NCBI GenBank assembly: GCA_943325485.2 | Contig: CALPPP020000075.1 | Span: forward strand, 1-6,393 | Length of the DNA: 6,393 bases | Direction: 5' to 3' | DNA from: Rickettsia typhi | GTDB taxonomy: Bacteria; Pseudomonadota; Gammaproteobacteria; Burkholderiales; Burkholderiaceae_C | Shown: positions 1 through 5,089 of the stretch, in pieces | Position numbering within the stretch: position 1 is the stretch's first letter | Layout: each line of letters starts with the position of its first letter | Translations under genes and position numbers: made by a program | Notes under the pieces: generated by a model | What the model was told of the DNA's origin: nothing | The model's database searches: none | What the model saw: the letters and a program-made list of their open reading frames with translations, nothing else

Positions 1-605
1 ATGGCATGACCGAGGCGGCCCACCAAATGGCCTGCAACCCCTTGCCGCCTGGCAAACGCAAACCGGGCACCGTGGGTTTGGCAGCCGGTCCCGAAGTGGC
101 CATCATGGACACCGAAGGCCAACTGCTGGCGACTGGAAGCACTGGCGAGATTGTGATTCGCGGCCCCAACGTCACCCCTGGCTATGAAAACAACGACAAA
201 GCCAATGCGGAAAACTTCACCAACGGTTGGTTTCGCACGGGCGACCAAGGCGTGATGGACAGCGAGGGCTACATCAGCATCACGGGGCGCTTGAAAGAAA
301 TCATCAACCGTGGCGGAGAAAAAATCAGCCCACGTGAAATCGATGAAATTCTGATGGACCACCCCGCTGTGGGTCAGGTGGTGTGCTTTGGCATTCCCCA
401 TGAGAAATTGGGCGAAGAAGTGGGTGCCGCAGTGGTGCTGCGTGATGGGCAAATAGCCACTGAAAAAGAACTGCGCGACTATGTCGCCACCCGTGTGGCT
501 GACTTCAAGGTGCCTCGCAAAATTTTGTTGCTCGATGAAATACCCAAAGGCGCAACCGGCAAACTTCAACGCATAGGCATGGCCCAAAAGCTCGGTTTGG
601 CCTGA
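1..605 (+). CDS. Acyl-CoA synthetase (AMP-forming), C-terminal part; AAE3/Pcs60-like
   Basis: This is the 3' end of an adenylate-forming ligase that activates a carboxylic acid with ATP and joins it to CoA in the cytoplasm. The reading frame runs in from the left edge: the first full codon (3-5) is Gly, giving the GMTEA part of the YGMTE-type A5 motif, so the ATG at 6 is internal and about 300 N-terminal residues are missing. Counting from that Met, visible motifs are FRTGD (76-80, ribose-binding Asp80), [16 protein letters not shown] (94-109, hinge) and [10 protein letters not shown] (180-189) with the presumed catalytic Lys186. The HQM-NPLPP and KPG-VG segments resemble plant AAE3 and yeast Pcs60 oxalyl-CoA synthetases from memory. 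Sulfoacetate-CoA ligase or a general fatty-acyl ligase are alternatives. The TGA overlaps the next gene's ATG. The superfamily is certain; the substrate is not determined. Confidence 0.93.
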   Translation, partial: GMTEAAHQMACNPLPPGKRKPGTVGLAAGPEVAIMDTEGQLLATGSTGEIVIRGPNVTPGYENNDKANAENFTNGWFRTGDQGVMDSEGYISITGRLKEIINRGGEKISPREIDEILMDHPAVGQVVCFGIPHEKLGEEVGAAVVLRDGQIATEKELRDYVATRVADFKVPRKILLLDEIPKGATGKLQRIGMAQKLGLA

Positions 606-1423
606 TGCACCTGTCATTTGCGGATGTGCTCGTGGCCTTGGTGCTCTTGGGCACGGTAGCGGGGTTTTTAGCCGGTTTGCTGGGTGTGGGTGGAGCCCTC
701 ATGATGATTCCTTTCATCACTTTTTTACTCAGCACCCAAGGCGTTGACCCCGACTCGGCGGTCAAGATGGCCATTGCCACGGGCATGTCCACCATTGTGG
801 TGACCTCACTTGCAAGTACCCGCGCGCACCACAAGCTGGGGGCGGTGCGTTGGGACTTGGTCAAAGGCTTAGCGCCTGGCATATTGCTCGGCAGTGCCTT
901 GTCAAGCCTGTGGTTGTTTGCGGTTTTGAGAGGCTCTGTGCTTGCCTTGTTCTTTGCAGGCTTTACCGCGTTTTCAGCCACCCAAATGGTGTTGGATAAA
1001 AAGCCCAAGCCTTCTCGGCAAATGCCGGGACCGCTTGGTCAAACTGTCGTAGGAACAGTCATTGGTACCTTGTCAGGCTTGGTAGGCGCAGGTGGTGCAT
1101 TTGTCAGCATCCCCTTCATGACTTGGTGCAATGTCCCCTTGCGCAATGCAGTGGCCACCAGTGCGGCGATTGGCTTTCCCGTGGCCTTGGCCAATGCATT
1201 GGGCTATGTGGTGAGCGGTTGGGATGCGCCCCACAACGTCGATTGGAGTTTTGGCTACATCTGGTTGCCGGGCTTGGTGGTCATTGGACTGTGCACCATG
1301 GTGACGGCCCCTATAGGCGCACGCATGGCGCACACCATGCCTGTGCTCAAACTCAAGCGCGGATTTGCATTGCTGTTGTTTCTTTTAGCCAGCTATATGC
1401 TCTACCGCGGTTTGCACGGTTAA
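605..1423 (+). CDS. TauE/SafE-family membrane permease (PF01925 type)
   Basis: A 272-residue integral inner-membrane protein of the TauE/SafE family, whose members are thought to export sulfite or sulfoacetate or move other small anions. It is almost entirely hydrophobic with about eight membrane segments. The family's internal duplication is clear: GFLAGLLGVGGALMMIPF (20-37) is repeated as GTLSGLVGAGGAFVSIPF (154-171), and each copy is followed by a second Ala/Thr/Ser-rich helix (57-71 and 182-197). A polar linker rich in Lys and Pro (131-145) joins the halves. The length is normal and the protein is complete. The start ATG shares one base with the stop of the upstream acyl-CoA synthetase (TGATG) and has no strong Shine-Dalgarno sequence, which suggests translational coupling and a shared pathway. 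The cargo is unknown; sulfite is only one option. The stop overlaps that of the convergent stress protein gene. Confidence 0.92.
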   Translation: MHLSFADVLVALVLLGTVAGFLAGLLGVGGALMMIPFITFLLSTQGVDPDSAVKMAIATGMSTIVVTSLASTRAHHKLGAVRWDLVKGLAPGILLGSALSSLWLFAVLRGSVLALFFAGFTAFSATQMVLDKKPKPSRQMPGPLGQTVVGTVIGTLSGLVGAGGAFVSIPFMTWCNVPLRNAVATSAAIGFPVALANALGYVVSGWDAPHNVDWSFGYIWLPGLVVIGLCTMVTAPIGARMAHTMPVLKLKRGFALLLFLLASYMLYRGLHG

Positions 1424-1863
1424 CGCAGCACCAACACCGGTACTTCTGAGTGCGTCAGCACATTTTGGGTTTCGCTGCCCAACAACAAACGTTTGACGCC
1501 CTTGCGGCCGTGCGAGGCCATCACAATCAAATCTACCTTCATTTTGTTGGCCGCTTTAACCAAACCATCCGAAATATCGTCTGACTTGATGACCGATGTT
1601 TTGACGCTCACACCTTTGGCCGTAGCGCTTGTGGCTATTTTGTCCAACACCACTTGTGCACCTGCAGCCCATTGCGCTTCGATGCTTTTGACGTCGATAT
1701 CTGCCACTGTGAAAGAACCCTCAAAGTAAGTTTGAACATAGCGGGGAATGACCTTCACAGCCACCAATTCAGCATTGAATTGGGATGCCAGATCGATCGC
1801 ACTTTTCACTGCTTTTTGCGATAACTTTGAGCCGTCTGTGGCCAACATGATACGTGTAAACAT
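1420..1863 (-). CDS. Universal stress protein (UspA family), single domain
   Basis: A 147-residue cytoplasmic protein with one Usp domain, the usual length. It opens with the first beta strand and the conserved Asp of the family (IMLATDGS, Asp10) and carries the ATP-binding signature near the C-terminus: SHGRKGVKRLLLGSE (117-131), with Gly119 and Gly129-Ser130. The first Gly of the G-2x-G-9x-G-S motif is Ala116, a common variant, so nucleotide binding is likely but not certain. Such proteins are small survival factors, and several in Pseudomonas are induced by Anr in anaerobic energy starvation. The ATG at 1863 is chosen because AGAGGA (1870-1875) lies six bases upstream. A perfect Fnr box 82 bases upstream suggests induction under low oxygen. 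Its stop lies in TTAA, shared with the convergent permease gene. The exact physiological role is inferred. Confidence 0.95.
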   Translation of the reverse strand: MFTRIMLATDGSKLSQKAVKSAIDLASQFNAELVAVKVIPRYVQTYFEGSFTVADIDVKSIEAQWAAGAQVVLDKIATSATAKGVSVKTSVIKSDDISDGLVKAANKMKVDLIVMASHGRKGVKRLLLGSETQNVLTHSEVPVLVLR

Positions 1864-1885
1864 ATTGTTTCCTCTTAGATAAATG

Positions 1886-1904
1886 ACATACCGACAGGGT
1901 ATGT
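1886..1904 (-). other. Predicted 5'-leader hairpin of the stress protein mRNA
   Basis: ACATACC (1886-1892) and GGTATGT (1898-1904) form a perfect 7-bp inverted repeat around a 5-base loop. If transcription starts near 1910, as the Fnr box position predicts, the stem begins about six bases from the mRNA 5' end and leaves the ribosome site (1870-1875) free. There is no U-run, so it is not a terminator. It may protect the 5' end of the mRNA or bind a protein; this is inference. Confidence 0.4.
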
Positions 1905-1916
1905 TTCATGGCAAAG

Positions 1917-1922
1917 AGCTTA
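1917..1922 (-). promoter_or_regulatory. Candidate -10 element of the stress protein promoter
   Basis: On the minus strand this reads TAAGCT, matching the TAnnnT skeleton of a sigma-70 -10 box (3 of 6 bases, but the key ones). It sits where a class II Fnr-dependent promoter would place it: a start site near 1910 puts the Fnr box centre (1951.5) at about -41.5. A weak -10 with no -35 is usual for activator-dependent promoters. It is supported mainly by spacing. Confidence 0.4.
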
Positions 1923-1944
1923 GGACTGCAATGGAAGTTTGTCC

Positions 1945-1958
1945 TTGATATGCATCAA
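1945..1958 (-). promoter_or_regulatory. Perfect Fnr/Anr box (TTGATATGCATCAA)
   Basis: The 14 bases TTGAT-ATGC-ATCAA match the Fnr/Anr consensus TTGAT-N4-ATCAA at all ten fixed positions, and the spacer makes it fully self-complementary. The only gene start it can serve is the stress protein gene on the minus strand (ATG at 1863); to the right lie repeats and the 3' end of another minus-strand gene. Its distance from a TAnnnT -10 element fits class II activation. An fnr gene whose product has the matching DNA-reading residues lies in the same window (4351-5070). Confidence 0.85.
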
Positions 1959-1978
1959 TGGTTTGTCACTTCGCAAAT

Positions 1979-2153
1979 CTCGTCACTGCGCATCTCTCGT
2001 CACTGCGAGGAGCGAAGCGACGAAGCAGTCTAGAGATTGCTTCGCTGCGCTCGCAATGACGTGATTTGCGCAATGACGGGGTTTGCTTCGCTTCGCTCGC
2101 AATGACACCAGGGCGCTCGCAATGACACGAAGGCGCTCGCAATGACGAAGCAG
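1979..2153. repeat. Intergenic dispersed-repeat patch (palindrome plus tandem units)
   Basis: This gene-free stretch is built from variants of a GTCATTGCGAG / CTCGCAATGAC element of the kind scattered in many bacterial genomes. CTCGTCACTGCG occurs twice (1979-1990, 1996-2007). A 64-bp imperfect palindrome spans 1998-2061: outer arms CGTCACTGCGAG and CTCGCAATGACG, inner arms CGAAGCA (2021-2027) and TGCTTCG (2038-2044). GCTCGCAATGAC then occurs at 2049, 2095, 2115 and 2135, the last three exactly 20 bases apart. A damaged copy, GCGCAATGACG, lies at 2068-2078. The patch follows the stop of the minus-strand membrane protein gene, so its transcript could fold and act as a 3' barrier. No transposase and no strict spacer structure are seen. 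Confidence 0.8.
1998..2061. repeat. 64-bp imperfect palindrome (REP/MITE-like unit)
   Basis: Outer arms 1998-2009 and 2050-2061 pair over 12 bases with one mismatch. Inner arms 2021-2031 and 2034-2044 pair over 11 bases including one G-T pair, leaving almost no loop at 2032-2033. Between them the left side has an extra purine-rich GAGCGAAGCGA while the right has only CTGCG. Either strand as RNA would form a long, bulged stem. This looks like one full unit of the dispersed repeat family; the neighbouring copies are half-units. Confidence 0.75.
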
Positions 2154-2154
2154 C
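2095..2154. repeat. Three 20-bp tandem units beginning GCTCGCAATGAC
   Basis: Units begin at 2095, 2115 and 2135. The first twelve bases are identical and the last eight vary (ACCAGGGC, ACGAAGGC, GAAGCAGC). The units look like truncated ends of the dispersed palindrome multiplied by slippage. The third runs up to the stop codon (2154-2156) of the membrane protein gene on the minus strand. Repeats directly abutting without unique spacers, and only three in number, argue against CRISPR. Confidence 0.75.
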
Positions 2155-2861
2155 TAGGTAATCACGTTGCACCAAGGCGCTTGCTGCTCTACCAAGCCCA
2201 TCCACAGGGCCCACCCAGAACTCACAGCCAATGCCAAGCCAGCCAAGCGAACCCCAGCGTGGGAGACATTCAACTTAGTGATATTCACGCCCTCAAGCCG
2301 CGACCAAAGCCAAGGTGCCAGCATCAGCATGAAGGCGCCGCCCACCGCGAAGCAAGACATCACAGCCGCCCCCTCCCAAGGGGAGGCACTCAGCAATGCC
2401 ACCAACAAGGCGGAGTACAGCAAGCCGCAGGGTAAGAACGCCCACACCAACCCCAACAAAAAAGGGCCCAGTGGGTGCAGATGCAAAGCTTGGCGTTGTT
2501 CAGGAGAAGAAAGCTTGTGCCAAATACCTGCAGCCGCGTTACTCAGCCACAAGGGTTGCTCGCCACGCAAGAACAACATCAAACCAATCAACACAGCCGC
2601 GATATGCACCATGCTCCAAACAGGGCGAAGCGCTGCGCTGTGTACTGTCATCCAACCGAGGGCTTGCATAGAGGCGGCAGCAACCGCACCCAAGACCGCA
2701 TAGCCAATGAGTCGCCCAAGTTGAAACAAAAAAAGCGGCATCCAGGATCGATTGGACGACCAACGCGAGACGCCCACACAAGCAGCCCCACACATGGCCA
2801 AGCAATGAGGTCCACCAACCAAGCCCATGACAGCGGCCGTTGCCAGCAAAGATACGTTCAT
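2154..2861 (-). CDS. DsbD_2/TauE-SafE-like membrane protein of the cbb3-hemN neighbourhood
   Basis: A 235-residue membrane protein with about six helices, of the type annotated as sulfite exporter TauE/SafE family but with the cysteine-bearing DsbD_2 (PF13386) layout. The first helix carries GGPHCLAMCGAAC (16-28: His19, Cys20, Cys24, Cys28) and a later helix carries FLPCGLLYSAL (142-152: Cys145). These Cys/His motifs in the membrane suggest thiol or metal (perhaps copper) handling. Relatives sit between ccoS and hemN in Pseudomonas, so a part in cbb3 oxidase maturation is a reasonable inference, not shown. The ATG overlaps the hemN stop by one base (TGATG) with no clear ribosome site, so translation is probably coupled. 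It is unlike the other permease in this window (605-1423), which has no such cysteines. The family is fairly sure, the function open. Confidence 0.88.
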   Translation of the reverse strand: MNVSLLATAAVMGLVGGPHCLAMCGAACVGVSRWSSNRSWMPLFLFQLGRLIGYAVLGAVAAASMQALGWMTVHSAALRPVWSMVHIAAVLIGLMLFLRGEQPLWLSNAAAGIWHKLSSPEQRQALHLHPLGPFLLGLVWAFLPCGLLYSALLVALLSASPWEGAAVMSCFAVGGAFMLMLAPWLWSRLEGVNITKLNVSHAGVRLAGLALAVSSGWALWMGLVEQQAPWCNVIT

Positions 2862-4240
2862 CAGATGATTTTAGAAAAGCGTGTTCGGTGTTGGTCGTGC
2901 TGTAGATAGCGGTCAAACACCATGGCGATTGCGCGGACCACAAACCATCCATCCGCCGTCACCTCTAAGCTGCCACCATTCATCTTCACCAAACCCTGCT
3001 CTTGGATGTCCACCAACAGTTCAAGTTCAGCCCGAAAATACTGCTTGAAATGGATCAAGTAAGACAGTTCGACCGACTCATAACTCACATAACCTTGACA
3101 CATGATGGCCATGATCACATGGCGTCGCAGCAAATCGTCGCGGGTTAATGCAATGCCTCTTTCCACCGGCAAACGTCCTTGCGCCAAGATGTCTTGGTAG
3201 TCAGCCATGACCTTCACATTTTGTTGGTAGCTTGCTCCAATATTGCCAATAGAGGACACACCCAAACCAATCAAGTCGCAATCAGGTTGGGTGGTGTAGC
3301 CTTGAAAGTTTCGGTGTAAACGCCCCTGCCGCTTGGCAATGGCCAATGCATCTTCAGGCAATGCAAAGTGGTCCATGCCTATATAGATATAGCCTGCCGC
3401 TTGAAGTTGCTCCAACGCCATGGTCAACATATCGGTTTTCATTCCAGCAGTAGGAATATCGTCCGCCAAGATATGCCTTTGCGGTTTAAAGCGAGCGGGC
3501 AAATGCGCATAGGCATACAAAGCAATGCGTTCAGGGCGCAGTTGCACAATGCTTTTCATGGTTTGCGCCCAAGACGGCAGTGTTTGCATGGGCAGGCCAT
3601 AAATCAAATCGAGGTTGAGCGAACTAAAGCCCAAGGCTGCGGCGTGCTGCATCAAGGTTTGAACTTGCTCGAATGATTGCTCACGGTGTACGGCTTTTTG
3701 CACCACCGGGTCAAAATCCTGTACACCTAAGCTCAAGCGGTTAAACCCCAACTCTTTCAACATTCCCAAGCGATGACCGTCAACCGTTCGTGGGTCAACT
3801 TCAATCGAATACTCGCCCCCAGCTTGCCAGCTGAAGGTTTCGCTCAACATCTTCATCAGGGACTTCAGTTCTGGGTCACGCAAAAAGGTTGGTGTACCGC
3901 CACCCAAATGAAGTTGAGACACTTTATTGCCCTCACCCAAGTAAGGTGACAGCAAGGAAACCTCTTGGCGAAGTGACTCTAGGTAACTGATGGCTTTGGA
4001 ATATTGATGAGTGATGATCTTGTTGCAAGCACAGTAGTAGCACAAAGATGCACAAAAGGGGATGTGTACATACACTGAAAGTGGGAAAGCATGGCTTCTG
4101 GCGCTGTGCCCGCGTTGGCGCAGCGCATCCACGTACTGACTTTCGCCAAAAGCTTCCACAAAACGATCAGCCGTGGGATACGAGGTGTATCTCGGACCTG
4201 GGACATCAAAACGTTGGAGCAGCTCGGTAGAAATAGTCAT
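2861..4240 (-). CDS. hemN: Oxygen-independent coproporphyrinogen III dehydrogenase
   Basis: A radical-SAM enzyme of the cytoplasm that oxidatively decarboxylates coproporphyrinogen III to protoporphyrinogen IX, letting heme be made without oxygen. With the ATG at 4240 it has 459 residues (E. coli HemN 457). Key parts: GPRYTSYPTA (15-24), the radical-SAM cysteines in PFCASLCYYCAC (61-72: Cys63, Cys67, Cys70, plus Cys72 as in HemN), the SAM-binding GGGTPT (113-118), EVDPR (147-151), GVQDF (172-176), DLIYGLP (211-217), the GMDHFA block (288-293) and HRNFQGYTT (309-317). The fourth cysteine and this C-terminal region distinguish true HemN from the heme chaperone HemW. The frame is open to a TTG at 4306, and an ATG lies at 4264, but the latter sits in a good -10 box, so 4240 is preferred despite a poor ribosome site. 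It is divergent from fnr. Confidence 0.96.
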   Translation of the reverse strand: MTISTELLQRFDVPGPRYTSYPTADRFVEAFGESQYVDALRQRGHSARSHAFPLSVYVHIPFCASLCYYCACNKIITHQYSKAISYLESLRQEVSLLSPYLGEGNKVSQLHLGGGTPTFLRDPELKSLMKMLSETFSWQAGGEYSIEVDPRTVDGHRLGMLKELGFNRLSLGVQDFDPVVQKAVHREQSFEQVQTLMQHAAALGFSSLNLDLIYGLPMQTLPSWAQTMKSIVQLRPERIALYAYAHLPARFKPQRHILADDIPTAGMKTDMLTMALEQLQAAGYIYIGMDHFALPEDALAIAKRQGRLHRNFQGYTTQPDCDLIGLGVSSIGNIGASYQQNVKVMADYQDILAQGRLPVERGIALTRDDLLRRHVIMAIMCQGYVSYESVELSYLIHFKQYFRAELELLVDIQEQGLVKMNGGSLEVTADGWFVVRAIAMVFDRYLQHDQHRTRFSKII

Positions 4241-4262
4241 GGATTCATACTGACAAGAGTCC

Positions 4263-4268
4263 ATAATA
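4263..4268 (-). promoter_or_regulatory. Candidate -10 element of hemN promoter (TATTAT)
   Basis: On the minus strand these bases read TATTAT, five of six matches to TATAAT. A start site about seven bases downstream (4256-4258) would place the Fnr-like box centre (4299.5) at about -41.5 to -43.5, the class II geometry. This gives hemN a leader of some 16-18 bases before the ATG at 4240 and excludes the ATG at 4264. It rests on base matches and spacing only. Confidence 0.5.
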
Positions 4269-4291
4269 TGACTCAAGTTCCCTTTGTACGA

Positions 4292-4328
4292 TTTGCGCTG
4301 AATCAAGAAAACCCAGATTCAACGCAAA
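4292..4328. repeat. 13-bp inverted repeat in the hemN-fnr spacer
   Basis: TTTGCGCTGAATC (4292-4304) and GATTCAACGCAAA (4316-4328) are inverted copies with a single mismatch around an 11-base centre. On the minus strand the mismatch becomes a U-G pair, so RNA could form an unbroken 13-bp stem; on the plus strand it is a C-A mismatch. No T-run follows on either side, so it is not an intrinsic terminator. The left arm overlaps the Fnr-like box (4293-4306), and the right arm gives a second, poorer box-like site centred 21 bases away. It may be a paired operator or an fnr leader structure. Confidence 0.65.
4293..4306 (-). promoter_or_regulatory. Fnr-like box between hemN and fnr
   Basis: Read on the minus strand it is TTGAT-TCAG-CGCAA, eight of ten matches to TTGAT-N4-ATCAA with one perfect half-site. 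It stands about 41.5-43.5 bases upstream of the start site predicted from the TATTAT element, as for Fnr-activated hemN in other proteobacteria. It also lies 45 bases before the fnr ATG, where binding could repress or tune fnr itself. A weak fnr -10 (TACGAT, 4287-4292) directly abuts it. Occupancy is inferred. Confidence 0.6.
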
Positions 4329-4350
4329 CTCAGAGAAATGATCAGAAGTT

Positions 4351-5070
4351 ATGGATGCTGAAACTATCAAAACCGCATGCTCCAACTGCAATTTGCGCGA
4401 GTTGTGTATGCCGGTCGACTTAAGCGTCAACGACCTAGACCGTATAGAAACCATCATTCAAAAACGAAAACGTGTCAAACGTGGAGAACAGTTGTTCAGA
4501 AACGGTGACAGTTTTCACTCGCTCTACGCCATCCGCACAGGGTTCTTCAAAACCAGCGTGAGCAGCACCGATGGTCGAGAACAAGTCACGGGTTTTCAGA
4601 TGGCTGGCGAAATCATGGGGTTGGACGGCATCGTGAGCGACCGCCACACCTGTGATGCGGTGTCCCTGGAAGACGCCGAGGTATGCATCATGCCTTTTGA
4701 CCGTATCGAAGAACTGTCACGCGAAATCAACGCACTGCAACACCATGTGCACAAGATCATGAGCCGAGAAATTGTTCGAGATCATGGCGTGATGTTGCTC
4801 TTGGGCAGTATGCGAGCCGAGGAGCGCGTAGCGGCCTTTTTGCTTAACCTCACACAGCGACTGCATGCGAGAGGGTTTTCGCAATCGGAACTGGTGCTGC
4901 GCATGACCCGTGAAGAAATTGGCAGCTATTTGGGCTTGAAGCTTGAAACGGTCAGTCGTACGTTCTCCAAATTCATGGAAGACGGCATCGTGGAAGTGAA
5001 ACAGAAAAACCTGCACATAAGGGACCCTGACGCCCTCAAACTGATCGTCAACGCAGCGAACTGCGATTAA
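4351..5070 (+). CDS. fnr: Fnr-family oxygen-sensing transcription regulator (4Fe-4S)
   Basis: A 239-residue CRP/FNR-type regulator that in the family binds DNA as a dimer when an oxygen-labile 4Fe-4S cluster is intact. The N-terminus has CSNCNLRELC (Cys10, Cys13, Cys19), the C-x2-C-x5-C pattern of FNR, and the fourth ligand is Cys112 in EVCIMPF, matching Cys122 of E. coli FNR. An extra Cys101 is present. The cyclic-nucleotide-like beta barrel covers about 25-115, a dimer helix 115-148, and the winged helix 165-225. The recognition helix reads ETVSR (Glu199, Ser202, Arg203), the E-xx-SR signature that reads TTGAT half-sites; such boxes occur in this window. ATG 4351 is the first possible start, since a TGA lies in frame at 4339, and it is needed to include the cysteines; its ribosome site is weak. 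Orthologues are also called anr or btr. Confidence 0.96.
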   Translation: MDAETIKTACSNCNLRELCMPVDLSVNDLDRIETIIQKRKRVKRGEQLFRNGDSFHSLYAIRTGFFKTSVSSTDGREQVTGFQMAGEIMGLDGIVSDRHTCDAVSLEDAEVCIMPFDRIEELSREINALQHHVHKIMSREIVRDHGVMLLLGSMRAEERVAAFLLNLTQRLHARGFSQSELVLRMTREEIGSYLGLKLETVSRTFSKFMEDGIVEVKQKNLHIRDPDALKLIVNAANCD

Positions 5071-5089
5071 GCATCAGGGCAGTTTTTTT
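5059..5089 (+). terminator. Probable intrinsic terminator of fnr
   Basis: AACTGC (5059-5064) pairs with GCAGTT (5079-5084) and is followed by a run of seven T (5083-5089). The 14-base interior can add GAT/ATC (5065-5067 with 5073-5075). The stem is short, so termination may be partial. It contains the fnr stop codon, and the T-run lies inside the last Lys codons of the convergent FixH-like gene, so it works for fnr only; the opposite strand has no T-run after the stem. Confidence 0.5.

Noticed and set aside
505..1008. 167-codon minus-strand open frame opposite the ligase-permease junction
   Set aside because: It is the antisense shadow of two strongly supported genes and has no recognisable domain or upstream signals.
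2095..2154. Tandem repeats that could suggest a CRISPR array
   Set aside because: Units are 20 bases, only three, abut directly with no unique spacers, and no cas genes are near.
1966..2214. 82-codon open frame on the minus strand containing HCERSEAIS-like peptides
   Set aside because: It is the translation of the repeat patch plus the end of the membrane protein gene in another frame. This peptide is a well-known by-product of such repeats, not a gene.
2142..2909. Several plus-strand open frames of 91-178 codons
   Set aside because: All are antisense to the DsbD_2-like gene and the hemN end. Their compositions are low-complexity and His/Gln/Arg-rich, typical of shadow frames.
3045..3058. 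TTGAA-ATGG-ATCAA, a 9/10 Fnr-like box
   Set aside because: It lies inside the hemN coding sequence over the codons of a conserved-looking LIHFKQYF stretch, with no gene start nearby on either strand, so chance is the simplest explanation.
4338..4361. Seven-codon frame (ATG at 4338, TGA at 4359-4361) overlapping the fnr start
   Set aside because: Too short, with no proper ribosome site spacing and no regulatory codon pattern.
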